The notes beneath the pieces are model-generated. The model saw nothing but the letters and a program-made list of their open reading frames with translations, searched no databases and was not told where the DNA came from. A stretch of DNA of 64,000 nucleotides, taken from assembly GCA_038138145.1 (NCBI GenBank), contig JAYQDD010000005.1, positions 137,148 to 201,147 on the forward strand. Direction: 5' to 3'. How positions within the stretch are numbered: position 1 is the first letter of the stretch; each line of letters starts with the position of its first letter. The position numbers and the translations under genes are program-made. The DNA comes from UBA3537 sp038138145. GTDB taxonomy: Bacteria > Bacteroidota > Bacteroidia > Flavobacteriales > Flavobacteriaceae. Shown here piece after piece: positions 7,369-16,807 of this stretch.

Positions 7369-8544
7369 ATGAAAGACGTTGTTATCGTTTCTGCAGTCCG
7401 CACCCCAATTGGTAGTTTTATGGGTAGTTTATCATCTGTTGCCGCGCCAAAACTCGGCGCCATTGCTATCAAAGGTGCTTTAGAAAAAATTAATTTAGAC
7501 CCCAATCTTATAGATGAAGTCCTGATGGGGCAAGTCGTTCAAGCTGGTACTGGGCAAGCTCCTGCCAGACAAGCCGCCATTTTTGCAGGCATTCCAAATA
7601 CAGTCCCTTGTACAACGGTCAACAAAGTCTGTTCTTCGGGGATGAAATCCATCATGCAAGCCGCACAAAGTATTGCGCTTGGCGATGCCGAAATTATTGT
7701 CGCCGGGGGTATGGAAAATATGAGTCAAATTCCGCACTATTACCACGCACGAACTGGCAAAAAATTTGGCCCTGCGCAGATGGAAGACGGTATGCAAAAA
7801 GACGGACTCGTGGACGCCTACAACAAAGAAGCGATGGGCGTTTGCGCCGAAGCATGTGCAACAGAATATGGCTTTTCTAGAGAAGATCAAGATGCGTTTG
7901 CTATTCAATCTTATAAGCGTTCTGCTGAAGCTTGGAGTAATGGAAAATTTAATAATGAGGTTGTGCCTGTAGAAGTTCCTCAACGTCGTGGCGAGCCCAT
8001 TGTCATGACGACCGATGAAGAATTTACTAACGTAAAATTAGAAAAAATTCCAGCCCTCAGACCTGCCTTTACAAAAGACGGTACCGTGACGGCGGCCAAC
8101 GCCTCAACCATCAATGATGGTGCTGCGGCGCTGGTATTGATGAGCAAAGACAAAGCAAAAGAACTCGGTCTAAATCCATTGGCCACCATAAAAAGTTATG
8201 CAGACGCCGCCCGCGAGCCCGAATGGTTTACGGTAGCACCTGCCAAAGCCCTCCCCAAAGCATTAGACAAAGCCAACATCAAGATTGATGATGTGGATTA
8301 TTTTGAATTTAACGAAGCCTTTTCAGTGGTCGGATTGGCCAATATGAAAATTTTGGGACTCAACGATACCAAAGTCAATGTCAACGGCGGAGCGGTTTCG
8401 CTTGGACATCCTTTGGGGTGTTCGGGGGCAAGAATTGTGGTGACCCTACTGAATGTTTTGGAACAAAATAATGGAAAAATTGGAGCAGCAGCCATTTGTA
8501 ATGGCGGCGGTGGTGCCTCGGCACTGATCCTCGAACGAAACTAA
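7369..8544 (+). CDS. Acetyl-CoA C-acetyltransferase (thiolase)
   Basis: 391-residue thiolase, the usual length for the family. It catalyses reversible Claisen condensation of acetyl-CoA (or thiolysis of 3-ketoacyl-CoA). Catalytic residues visible: nucleophile Cys88 (NKVCSSG), His347 (GHPLGCSG) and Cys377 (ICNGGGG); the NEAF signature is also present. It is cytosolic. The 3-hydroxybutyryl-CoA dehydrogenase at 27933 would act on the next intermediate, but the two genes are 19 kb apart. The NlpC/P60 gene follows after 6 bases, so the two are probably co-transcribed. The acetoacetyl-CoA or degradative (FadA-like) preference cannot be told from sequence alone. Confidence 0.92.
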   Translation: MKDVVIVSAVRTPIGSFMGSLSSVAAPKLGAIAIKGALEKINLDPNLIDEVLMGQVVQAGTGQAPARQAAIFAGIPNTVPCTTVNKVCSSGMKSIMQAAQSIALGDAEIIVAGGMENMSQIPHYYHARTGKKFGPAQMEDGMQKDGLVDAYNKEAMGVCAEACATEYGFSREDQDAFAIQSYKRSAEAWSNGKFNNEVVPVEVPQRRGEPIVMTTDEEFTNVKLEKIPALRPAFTKDGTVTAANASTINDGAAALVLMSKDKAKELGLNPLATIKSYADAAREPEWFTVAPAKALPKALDKANIKIDDVDYFEFNEAFSVVGLANMKILGLNDTKVNVNGGAVSLGHPLGCSGARIVVTLLNVLEQNNGKIGAAAICNGGGGASALILERN

Positions 8545-8550
8545 GACTAA

Positions 8551-9300
8551 ATGCAATACGGCCTGTGCAATCTTAGTATTGTCGCATTAAGAAACGAACC
8601 CGCGGACCAAAGCGAACTCACATCGCAAGTCCTTTATGGCGAATTGTTTAAAGTCCTTGAACGACGTAAAAAATGGAGTCGTATTCGGCTTAGATACGAT
8701 GGTTATGAAGGGTGGATCGACAACAAGCAATTTAAGTTGATTGAACAAGAAGAGTACACAAATTACACTTCCAAAAAAGAACAGCTGTGTAGCGATTTGG
8801 TAAGTTTTATCACCGATGACGAACAAAAACTACAACCTATTGTGATGGGCAGCGTATTGAATGCGCAACCCCTTCTCAACCATAGTTTTGATGGTGAAGT
8901 TTTGATGGGGCAAAAACAAAAAAGCAAACTCATTGAAACCGCACTGCTCTACCTCAACACCCCTTACCTTTGGGGTGGAAAAACTCCTTTTGGGATCGAT
9001 TGTTCGGGCTTTACACAAATGGTCTATCGCCTCAATGGGTTTCAACTTTTACGCGATGCTTCGCAACAAGCCACACAAGGCTATGCCCTAAGTTTTATTG
9101 AAGAAAGTGAACCCGGCGACCTCGCTTTTTTTGATAATAATGAGGGCGACATTATTCATGTAGGGATCATTATGGAAAACCACCACATCATCCATGCCCA
9201 TGGTAAAGTACGAATAGACCGCATAGACCACAGCGGAATTTATAATGTCGATACCAACACCCATTCCCATAAACTTCGCGTGATCAAGAGCATTGTCTAA
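8551..9300 (+). CDS. NlpC/P60 (C40) cell-wall hydrolase with SH3 domain
   Basis: 249 residues. The N-terminal part (about 5-65) is an SH3b-like fold (motifs LYGELFKVLE, YEGWID). The C-terminal part (about 125-249) is an NlpC/P60 cysteine peptidase: Cys151 in GIDCSGF, His203 in HVGII, and a third polar residue among His215/His217 (IIHAHG). This family cleaves D-gamma-Glu-diaminopimelate bonds in peptidoglycan stem peptides. No signal peptide is seen, so this member may act on imported murein peptides in the cytosol, like YkfC; export by another route is not excluded. It follows the thiolase gene by 6 bases. Confidence 0.88.
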   Translation: MQYGLCNLSIVALRNEPADQSELTSQVLYGELFKVLERRKKWSRIRLRYDGYEGWIDNKQFKLIEQEEYTNYTSKKEQLCSDLVSFITDDEQKLQPIVMGSVLNAQPLLNHSFDGEVLMGQKQKSKLIETALLYLNTPYLWGGKTPFGIDCSGFTQMVYRLNGFQLLRDASQQATQGYALSFIEESEPGDLAFFDNNEGDIIHVGIIMENHHIIHAHGKVRIDRIDHSGIYNVDTNTHSHKLRVIKSIV

Positions 9301-9305
9301 GGGTT

Positions 9306-9336
9306 TTTGTTCGTTTTGATTTTTTTTGTAAGTTTG
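9306..9336 (+). promoter_or_regulatory. Bacteroidetes-type promoter for the DUF2807 gene
   Basis: TTTG at 9306-9309 and TAAGTTTG at 9329-9336, separated by 19 bases, match the TTTG / TAnnTTTG consensus. The predicted start is near 9343, with a leader of about 18 bases before the ATG at 9362. Confidence 0.5.
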
Positions 9337-9361
9337 GGGTATAATCCTAAATCTTTTTATC

Positions 9362-10090
9362 ATGCTAACAACAATAGTTAGACTTACCACAGTTTTAATT
9401 TTATCCCTTTACACCTCCCTTTCTGGGTGTCAAAATGTCGTTTACGATCGTGCATCCGCAAACACAACAGAAAACGTTTATGATTTTTCAAATTTTGATG
9501 GATTAGACCTTAGCCATGCGATTTCGGTCAATGTGGTTCAATCCGACACCTATAAAGTCGTGGTCAGTTGCAACGACAAATACTTAGACGACCTTAGAGT
9601 TACGCAAAATAACAGCACCCTAAAAATCAAAATGGCGGGGTGGAAAAGTTATAGAAACCTCGATTTAAAAGCCGAAATTCATTTGCCAGCGCTTAAAACA
9701 CTTCAAATGAGCGGAGCTTCAAGTGTAGTTTTGAACAATTTAAAAGGTCGAAATATGAGCGTTGATGTTTCAGGCGCAAGTTCCCTTAAAGGGCAAATTG
9801 ATTTGTCCAATACCCTAGAAATTGATGCTTCAGGGGCATCGAGAATTCAACTTGAGGGTGTGGTCAACAATGCGGATGTAGACGTTTCTGGGGCTTCCAG
9901 TGTCAAAGGGCTGGATTTGGTCATCAATGACCAATTGCATTTAAACGCTTCTGGGGCAAGCAATGCCAAATTGATCGCCCATGGCCGTATCAAAGCTGAC
10001 CTCAGCGGAGCCAGTTCGTTTAGATATGGTGGCGATGCCGATAAAGTGAATATCCACTCCACAGGGGCTTCGAGTTCAAAGAGACTTTAA
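9362..10090 (+). CDS. Head GIN domain (DUF2807) protein, exported
   Basis: 242 residues with an N-terminal hydrophobic segment ending at LSGC (Cys23), a probable lipobox. The rest is DUF2807, the putative auto-transporter adhesin head domain: a right-handed beta-helix with a recurring SGASS or SGASN turn about every 20 residues (at least six copies between residues about 115 and 240). The function is not known in this family; envelope structural or adhesive roles are suggested by fold only. A good promoter lies at 9306-9336, and the gene ends at a bidirectional terminator shared with the convergent TPR gene. Confidence 0.85.
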   Translation: MLTTIVRLTTVLILSLYTSLSGCQNVVYDRASANTTENVYDFSNFDGLDLSHAISVNVVQSDTYKVVVSCNDKYLDDLRVTQNNSTLKIKMAGWKSYRNLDLKAEIHLPALKTLQMSGASSVVLNNLKGRNMSVDVSGASSLKGQIDLSNTLEIDASGASRIQLEGVVNNADVDVSGASSVKGLDLVINDQLHLNASGASNAKLIAHGRIKADLSGASSFRYGGDADKVNIHSTGASSSKRL

Positions 10091-10103
10091 AAATATTTAC
10101 AAA

Positions 10104-10130
10104 AAAAGCCCATACAGTGTATGGGCTTTT
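10104..10130. terminator. Bidirectional terminator
   Basis: Perfect 12-bp stem AAAAGCCCATAC / GTATGGGCTTTT with a 3-base loop and A/T runs on both sides, between the convergent DUF2807 and TPR genes. Confidence 0.9.
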
Positions 10131-10149
10131 GGCTATAAAAATCGAATTG

Positions 10150-11403
10150 TTATTGTTCTAAACTATTGGCCAAATCTCTATATTCTTTAGCTTTAGCATC
10201 ATCACCAGTAGCAGAAAAAATATTGGATAAGGTTTTAGCCGCTTGAATATTAGACGGATCTGCAACCAATGCCTTTTCCAAATACGGAATGGCCTCATGA
10301 TAAAGTTGTTTTCGTTCCTCACGCAGTTCATCGTAGCGGTGGTCATCTGCAGCCGAAGTGCCCAAGTTGTTCATCTCATCAATAATGGACTCCTCCTGCC
10401 CTAAAATCAAGGCCGCTAAGTTGATATAGGCATTGGTATAATTAGGATCAAGCTCTACAGCACGTTGGTAGTATTTTTTAGCATTCAACACATCTTTGGC
10501 CTCAGCGGCAATCACGCCCAAATTGTACTGCAATTCTGCATTTTCGGGATCTTTTTCCGTGGCATATTCCAAAAGTTCTTTAAATTTTTGGATGTTCCCC
10601 ATGGTATAGTGTACATTGGCTTCGGTAAGGACAAGGTTTAAATCATCTGGATTTTCGGCTCTGGCTTCACGCATGGCTTCAAGGGCTTTTTCGGTCTCCC
10701 CGCGCTGGTTGTAAATCAAGGCCATGTTTTTGATGATTTCTGGATACTTAGATTTGGTGTTTTTTTCTGTTGGATTGATGTGCGATTTTGATTTTACAGA
10801 TATATCACGTAAGACTTTACTGTCAAAAGATTCTTCTTTGTTGGTCTCTTTGTTTACAGCAAAATACTGCTTTTCAATACCCGTAAAGCCCAAAGATCTT
10901 AACTGTTCATACATCGCCAAAGATTTGTCATATTGTAGGGCATTCACTGCCGATGATGCCGCATAATATAAATAAATGGTGTCCTTTTGTGAAAGTTTGT
11001 AGGCATTTGAAAAATAATCTGTAGCAGATGAATAATCACTACTAGACGCAAAATCGCTTCCTTTTGTGAGCAAATGATTGATTAATTCTTGCAAATACAT
11101 GCCTTTTTCTTGGGCAGATATAGCAGTAGAAGTGACTTTACCAAAGGCCTCTACAGACTGGTTAATATCTGTCGAAGTAGCCGAACCGTTTTTGAAAAAC
11201 AGTTTACTTTGATATAGATAGTATTGGCTTTTTTGTTTGTCATCCATTGCATCCATAAATGAGGCCGCAGCGGTAAGCGCAGCAGATGCTTTTTCAAAAT
11301 TCCCTCGGTCCAGCTCTTTTCCAGCGGTACGAAGTTCTTTTTTTTGTGCATTTATGGACCAAACAAATGTAAGTAGGAGTCCAAAAATTAGGTAATTTTT
11401 CAT
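10150..11403 (-). CDS. Periplasmic tetratricopeptide repeat protein
   Basis: 417 residues with a Sec signal peptide (cleavage near NAQ, residue about 19). The rest is alpha-helical with TPR motifs, clearest at about residues 215-320 (a run of 34-residue repeats with 'GETEKALEAMREA', 'AELQYNLGVIAAEAKD', 'YYQRAVELDPNYTNAYINL') and again near the C-terminus. TPR proteins are protein-interaction scaffolds; I cannot name the partner. It follows gyrA by 17 bases on the same strand, so it is likely co-transcribed with it. This arrangement is, to my memory, common in Flavobacteriaceae. Confidence 0.88.
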   Translation of the reverse strand: MKNYLIFGLLLTFVWSINAQKKELRTAGKELDRGNFEKASAALTAAASFMDAMDDKQKSQYYLYQSKLFFKNGSATSTDINQSVEAFGKVTSTAISAQEKGMYLQELINHLLTKGSDFASSSDYSSATDYFSNAYKLSQKDTIYLYYAASSAVNALQYDKSLAMYEQLRSLGFTGIEKQYFAVNKETNKEESFDSKVLRDISVKSKSHINPTEKNTKSKYPEIIKNMALIYNQRGETEKALEAMREARAENPDDLNLVLTEANVHYTMGNIQKFKELLEYATEKDPENAELQYNLGVIAAEAKDVLNAKKYYQRAVELDPNYTNAYINLAALILGQEESIIDEMNNLGTSAADDHRYDELREERKQLYHEAIPYLEKALVADPSNIQAAKTLSNIFSATGDDAKAKEYRDLANSLEQ

Positions 11404-11420
11404 GATTTGTTGTATTAAAA

Positions 11421-13958
11421 TTATGCTTCTGTTTGTGTATCGTTTGTTGTATTTTCTGAATTCGTTGTTTCATCAGAAGTTGATGCTTCAGCATTTACAT
11501 CTTCTGATTCCTCCTCTTCATCTTCTTTCATCACTTTGGCTACAGCGGCAATAGAATCATTGCCTTTAAGGTTGATGAGCTTAACGCCTTGCGTAGCACG
11601 TCCCATCACTCTTAAATCTTCTACAGCCATTCGGATAGCTATGCCAGATTTATTGATGATCATCAAATCGTCTTCGTCCGTTACATTTTTGATCGACACC
11701 AAACTTCCTGTTTTATCGGTAATGGAAATGGTTTTTACCCCTTTTCCACCGCGGTTGGTGATGCGGTAATCTTCGAGACTAGAGCGCTTTCCGTAACCAT
11801 TTTCAGACACCACCAAGATATTACTTTCCATATCATCTACAGATATCATGCCAATTACTTCGTCGGAGTCATGTGCAAGTGTAATTCCTCGAACACCTGA
11901 GGCACCTCGACCCATTGGTCGGGTTTTGGCTTCCTCGAAACGAATAGCTTTCCCAGATTTTAAAGCGAGCATCACTTGGCTTTCTCCTGTGGTGAGCTTT
12001 GCTTCTAGTAGCTCGTCACCTTCTTTGATGGTGATGGCGTTGATTCCGTTTGTACGTGGACGAGAATATTGTTCTAAAGAGGTTTTCTTAACTTGTCCTT
12101 TTTTGGTCGCCATAATCACATAATGCGCATTGATGTACTCCTCATCTTTTAAGTTTTGTGTACAAATAAATGCTTTGACTTTATCGTCTTGCTCAATATT
12201 GATTAAGTTTTGAATAGCGCGGCCTTTGGACGTCTTGCTGCCCTCTGGAATTTCATAAACACGCATCCAAAAACATTTTCCTTTTTGGGTAAAAAACAAC
12301 ATATATTGGTGGTTTGTCCCCACAAAAAGGTGTTCCAAAAAGTCTTCATTTCGAGTGGTAGAGGCCTTTTGTCCTACGCCTCCTCTGTTTTGTGTTCTGT
12401 ATTCCGTCAACGAAGTCCGCTTGATGTATCCGGCATGAGAAATTGTAATCACCACTTGCTCGTTAGGAATCATGTCCTCAATAGACAAATCGCCACCAGC
12501 ATACTCAATGGTAGAACGACGTTCATCACCATATTTTTCTTTGACCACCACCAATTCATCTTTGATGATTTGCATACGACGGTCTTTTTTGTCCAAAATA
12601 TCTTTTAAATTCTCAATTGTTTTCATGAGTTCTTCGAACTCAGAACGCAATTTATCTTGCTCTAATCCCGTAAGCTGACGCAAACGCATTTCTACAATGG
12701 CTTTGGCCTGAATTTCACTCAGCTCAAAACGCTTGATAAGTTTTTGACGGGCTTCATCTGGATTTGATGAGCCACGAATGATTGCAATGACTTCATCAAT
12801 GTTATCAGAAGCAATAATCAATCCCTCAAGGATGTGTGCACGTTCTTCAGCTTTGCGCAACTCATAAGTAGTTCTGCGCACCACAACTTCATGACGATGC
12901 TCAACAAAATGATGAATCATGTCTTTAAGATTCAACATTTCTGGACGACCATTGACGAGAGCGATGTTATTAACGCTAAATGAGGATTGAAGTGCTGTAT
13001 ATTTAAATAATTTATTGAGCACAATGTTTGGAATAGCATCTCGTTTCAACACATACACGATACGCATTCCGTTGCGGTCAGATTCATCACGAATGGTTGA
13101 AATTCCTTCTAGTTTTTTATCATTGACAAGATCAGCAGTTTTCTTAATCATGTCTGCTTTGTTGACTTGATATGGAATTTCACTGACAATAATGCATTCT
13201 CTCCCATTAACTTCTTCAATATTCGCCTTGGCACGGATGACCACACGACCACGTCCCGTTTTGAACGCTTCTCTCACGCCGTCATAGCCGTAAATGATTC
13301 CTCCTGTAGGAAAATCAGGTGCTTTGACATGCGTGATTAATTCATCAATTTCGATGGCATTGTTATCGATATAGGCATTGATTCCATCTACAACTTCAGA
13401 TAAGTTGTGTGGCGGCATGTTGGTGGCCATACCAACCGCTATTCCAGAAGCCCCATTAACCAACAATCCAGGGATACGTGTTGGCAAAACTGTTGGTTCT
13501 TGCAGGGTATCGTCGAAATTAAGTTTATGATCTACCGTTTCTTTATCGATATCTGCAAGCATATCTTCAGATATTTTTCGCATCCTTGCTTCCGTGTAAC
13601 GCATCGCTGCAGGGCTATCGCCATCAATTGAACCAAAATTCCCTTGACCATCCACGAGCATGTAGCGTAAACTCCACTCTTGGGCCATACGAACCATAGT
13701 GTCATACACTGAAGTATCGCCATGCGGGTGGTATTTACCAAGCACTTCTCCAACAATTCTCGCCGATTTTTTATGTGCAGAATTTGACTTTACACCCAAC
13801 TCGTGCATTCCGTACAAAACACGACGGTGAACGGGCTTTAAGCCGTCACGAACGTCAGGTAATGCTCTTGAAACAATAACAGACATCGAATAGTCGATGT
13901 ATGCCGATTTCATTTCATCCTCAATGTTTATGGGAATTAATTTTTCTCCTTCTATCAT
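11421..13958 (-). CDS. gyrA: DNA gyrase subunit A
   Basis: 845 residues, the usual GyrA length. It is the breakage-reunion subunit of the GyrA2B2 topoisomerase that introduces negative supercoils. The catalytic tyrosine is Tyr121 (AMRYTEARM). The quinolone-resistance region reads HPHGDTSVYD: Thr82 takes the place of E. coli Ser83 and Asp86 of Asp87, a natural variant in many genera. The C-terminal beta-pinwheel carries a GyrA-box-like RGGKGVKT segment, and repeats RGGVGQK, GRGASGVRG and GRATQGVK are visible. The last 35 residues are an acidic tail rich in Glu, Asp, Thr and Asn. The TPR gene follows it by 17 bases. Confidence 0.97.
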   Translation of the reverse strand: MIEGEKLIPINIEDEMKSAYIDYSMSVIVSRALPDVRDGLKPVHRRVLYGMHELGVKSNSAHKKSARIVGEVLGKYHPHGDTSVYDTMVRMAQEWSLRYMLVDGQGNFGSIDGDSPAAMRYTEARMRKISEDMLADIDKETVDHKLNFDDTLQEPTVLPTRIPGLLVNGASGIAVGMATNMPPHNLSEVVDGINAYIDNNAIEIDELITHVKAPDFPTGGIIYGYDGVREAFKTGRGRVVIRAKANIEEVNGRECIIVSEIPYQVNKADMIKKTADLVNDKKLEGISTIRDESDRNGMRIVYVLKRDAIPNIVLNKLFKYTALQSSFSVNNIALVNGRPEMLNLKDMIHHFVEHRHEVVVRRTTYELRKAEERAHILEGLIIASDNIDEVIAIIRGSSNPDEARQKLIKRFELSEIQAKAIVEMRLRQLTGLEQDKLRSEFEELMKTIENLKDILDKKDRRMQIIKDELVVVKEKYGDERRSTIEYAGGDLSIEDMIPNEQVVITISHAGYIKRTSLTEYRTQNRGGVGQKASTTRNEDFLEHLFVGTNHQYMLFFTQKGKCFWMRVYEIPEGSKTSKGRAIQNLINIEQDDKVKAFICTQNLKDEEYINAHYVIMATKKGQVKKTSLEQYSRPRTNGINAITIKEGDELLEAKLTTGESQVMLALKSGKAIRFEEAKTRPMGRGASGVRGITLAHDSDEVIGMISVDDMESNILVVSENGYGKRSSLEDYRITNRGGKGVKTISITDKTGSLVSIKNVTDEDDLMIINKSGIAIRMAVEDLRVMGRATQGVKLINLKGNDSIAAVAKVMKEDEEEESEDVNAEASTSDETTNSENTTNDTQTEA

Positions 13959-14207
13959 AGGTTGATTTTATTGCAATTATTATATTCAAGCTAATATAAA
14001 ACAAACCTTTTTTTTGACCTCAAAAAAAGTGGTTTTTTTTAGGGTATTTTATCAACAATTTTAAGAGGTTAAGCGTTAATAAATACAAGCATAAAAATTT
14101 TGATTTTTAATAGTTTTTAATATCATTTGTAGTATCAAATTTTATTTGAGGTATAGTTTTTGAATATTGATTTATAAAATTCGTATTTTTATACAAAATA
14201 TTTTTCT

Positions 14208-16760
14208 ATGGATGACAACTTTTCACCCCGAGTTAAAGATGTGATTTCTTTCAGTAAAGAAGAAGCATTACGTCTTGGACATGATTTTATCGGAACCGAG
14301 CATTTGATGCTGGGCTTACTTCGTGATGGTCACGGCAAAGCAGTAGAAATCTTAAATGCTCTTGATATTGACCTTAGCCAACTACGTCGTAAAGTAGAAA
14401 TTTTAAGCCCTGCAAACCCTAATATTGATGTTGCCGCAAATGAGAAAAAAAATCTACACTTGACGCGACAAGCAGAACGCGCCTTAAAAACCACTTTTTT
14501 AGAGGCCAAACTTTTTCAAAGTAAATCAATCAATACCGCTCATTTGCTGCTGTGTGTTTTGAGGAATGAAAATGATCCTACTACAAAATTGCTCAACAAA
14601 TTACGAGTGAATTACGACAATGTAAAAGAACAGTTCAAAAACATGATTACTAGCAGTGATGATGATTATATCGATACGCCAAAAGCAGAGTCTTTCTCCG
14701 AAGAGGAACCCACAGAAGATAAGGAAAATTTAGGTGCTTTTGGCCAAACATCATCAACCAAAACAAACAAAAAATCTAAAACGCCTGTTTTGGATAATTT
14801 TGGACGCGACCTTACGGCCATGGCCGAAGAAGGAAAGCTTGATCCTGTGGTAGGCCGCGACAAAGAAATTCAGCGTGTTTCACAAATTTTGAGCCGAAGA
14901 AAGAAAAACAACCCTTTGCTTATTGGAGAACCTGGAGTCGGTAAATCAGCAATCGCTGAAGGGCTTGCCAATAGAATCGTAAAACGTAAAGTTTCTCGAA
15001 TTCTTTTCAACAAACGCGTAGTCACTTTAGACCTAGCGAGTTTGGTTGCAGGAACAAAATACAGAGGCCAATTCGAAGAACGTATGAAAGCGGTCATGAA
15101 TGAATTAGAAAAAAATGACGATGTGATCCTGTTCATAGACGAAATTCATACCATTGTTGGTGCTGGTGGCGCAACAGGAAGTCTTGATGCTTCTAACATG
15201 TTTAAACCGGCTCTTGCAAGAGGAGAAATCCAATGTGTGGGCGCTACAACACTTGATGAATACAGACAACATATCGAAAAAGACGGTGCTTTGGAACGAC
15301 GTTTTCAAAAAGTTATTATCGAACCAACCTCTGTTGATGAAACTATTGAGATACTGAACAACATCAAAAATAAGTACGAAGAACACCACAATGTAGACTA
15401 TACAGACGAAGCCATTGAGGCCTGTGTTAAATTGACAAGCCGCTACATGTCTGATCGTTTTCTTCCAGACAAAGCGATTGATGCTTTGGATGAAGCTGGA
15501 TCGCGTGTGCACATCACAAATATTGATGTTCCAGAACAAATTGTAGAACTCGAAACCGAACTTGAGGCCGTACGTGCAACCAAAAACTCTGTTGTCAAAA
15601 AACAAAAATATGAAGAAGCTGCAAAGCTTCGCGACGACGAGAAAAGACTAGAAAAAAGTTTGTCCGAAGCTCAAGATAAGTGGGAAGAAGAATCTAAATT
15701 AAATAGAGAAATTGTAACTGAAGAAAACGTAGCTCAAGTGGTTTCAATGATGACTGGTATTCCAGTAAATCGGATTGCACAAACAGAAGGCAACAAGCTT
15801 TCGTTGTTGCCAGAGCTTATCAATGGAAAAGTAATTGGCCAAGACAAGGCGGTTTCTAAGGTGGTCAAAGCTATTCAAAGAAATCGTGCGGGGCTTAAAG
15901 ACCCCAACAAGCCCATTGGGTCATTTATATTTTTGGGGCAAACAGGCGTTGGAAAAACACAACTGGCCAAAGTACTCGCAGGCGAATTGTTTGATAGTAC
16001 CGATGCTTTAATCCGCATTGACATGAGTGAGTATATGGAAAAGTTTGCCATCTCTCGTCTGGTAGGTGCACCTCCAGGATATGTCGGTTACGAAGAAGGC
16101 GGACAACTCACTGAAAAAGTGAGGCGAAAGCCCTATGCCGTCATTCTTTTGGATGAAATAGAAAAAGCGCATCCCGATGTATTCAATATGCTGCTTCAGG
16201 TTTTGGATGATGGATTTTTGACCGATAGTTTAGGACGCAAGATTGACTTTAGCAACACCATCATCATCATGACCTCTAATATTGGTGCTCGAAAACTAAA
16301 AGATTTCGGGACGGGTGTTGGTTTTGGTACCGCTGCTCAAAAACAGCAAGAAAGTGCAAATGCACGTGGGGTGATTGAAAATGCATTGAAAAAAGCATTT
16401 GCTCCCGAATTTTTAAACAGAATAGATGATGTTGTTGTATTCAATACCCTTGAAAAAGAAGACATTGACAAAATCATTGATATCGAATTAGCGAAACTTT
16501 TGGAGCGCATTGCAGAACTTGGATACCACTTAAAACTCAGCAAAAAAGCGCGTAGTTTTATCGCAGAGAAAGGGTTTGACAAGCAGTACGGAGCACGACC
16601 ACTCAAGCGTGCCATTCAGAAGTATGTAGAAGATGCTATAGCTGAAGAAATTATTAAATCTAATATCCAAGAAGGCGATAGTATCACTATGGATATTGGT
16701 AAAAATGATACTGAACTTAAAATCAAAATCACCAGTACCCAAAAATCTGAAGAAAAGTAA
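14208..16760 (+). CDS. clpC: ATP-dependent Clp protease ATP-binding subunit ClpC
   Basis: 850-residue AAA+ unfoldase that feeds substrates to ClpP. The domain order is: double Clp-N repeat (about 1-150), a polar linker, AAA+ module 1 (Walker A GEPGVGKSA, Walker B LFIDEIH), a UVR/M-domain (KYEEAAKLRDDEKRLEK) and AAA+ module 2 (GQTGVGKTQ, LLDEIEKAH). The short middle domain with a UVR motif separates it from ClpB (long coiled coil) and ClpA (no UVR). An IGF/LGF-type ClpP-docking loop is not obvious to me. It has a 249-base upstream intergenic region shared with divergent gyrA, and ends at a terminator that overlaps the end of hutH. Confidence 0.95.
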   Translation: MDDNFSPRVKDVISFSKEEALRLGHDFIGTEHLMLGLLRDGHGKAVEILNALDIDLSQLRRKVEILSPANPNIDVAANEKKNLHLTRQAERALKTTFLEAKLFQSKSINTAHLLLCVLRNENDPTTKLLNKLRVNYDNVKEQFKNMITSSDDDYIDTPKAESFSEEEPTEDKENLGAFGQTSSTKTNKKSKTPVLDNFGRDLTAMAEEGKLDPVVGRDKEIQRVSQILSRRKKNNPLLIGEPGVGKSAIAEGLANRIVKRKVSRILFNKRVVTLDLASLVAGTKYRGQFEERMKAVMNELEKNDDVILFIDEIHTIVGAGGATGSLDASNMFKPALARGEIQCVGATTLDEYRQHIEKDGALERRFQKVIIEPTSVDETIEILNNIKNKYEEHHNVDYTDEAIEACVKLTSRYMSDRFLPDKAIDALDEAGSRVHITNIDVPEQIVELETELEAVRATKNSVVKKQKYEEAAKLRDDEKRLEKSLSEAQDKWEEESKLNREIVTEENVAQVVSMMTGIPVNRIAQTEGNKLSLLPELINGKVIGQDKAVSKVVKAIQRNRAGLKDPNKPIGSFIFLGQTGVGKTQLAKVLAGELFDSTDALIRIDMSEYMEKFAISRLVGAPPGYVGYEEGGQLTEKVRRKPYAVILLDEIEKAHPDVFNMLLQVLDDGFLTDSLGRKIDFSNTIIIMTSNIGARKLKDFGTGVGFGTAAQKQQESANARGVIENALKKAFAPEFLNRIDDVVVFNTLEKEDIDKIIDIELAKLLERIAELGYHLKLSKKARSFIAEKGFDKQYGARPLKRAIQKYVEDAIAEEIIKSNIQEGDSITMDIGKNDTELKIKITSTQKSEEK

Positions 16761-16779
16761 AAACAGCTTAGTTTAGACT

Positions 16780-16807
16780 AAACCCTTGCAAAACGCAGGG
16801 TTTTTTT
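16780..16807 (+). terminator. Terminator of clpC
   Basis: Stem AAACCCT(T)GC / GCAGGGTTT, with one bulged T and a 5-base loop, followed by a run of seven T. It lies 20 bases after the clpC stop and reaches the stop codon of the convergent hutH gene. Confidence 0.8.

Noticed and set aside
7495..7983. 162-codon open frame antisense to the thiolase gene.
   Set aside because: A shadow of the well supported thiolase frame, Cys/His-rich without family resemblance.
11421..13958. Thr82 in the GyrA quinolone region as acquired resistance.
   Set aside because: Thr is the natural residue at this position in several genera, and Asp86 is unchanged, so no claim is justified.
15105..15605. 166-codon open frame antisense to clpC.
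   Set aside because: Phe/Cys/Val-rich composition typical of an antisense shadow; clpC is unambiguous on the other strand.
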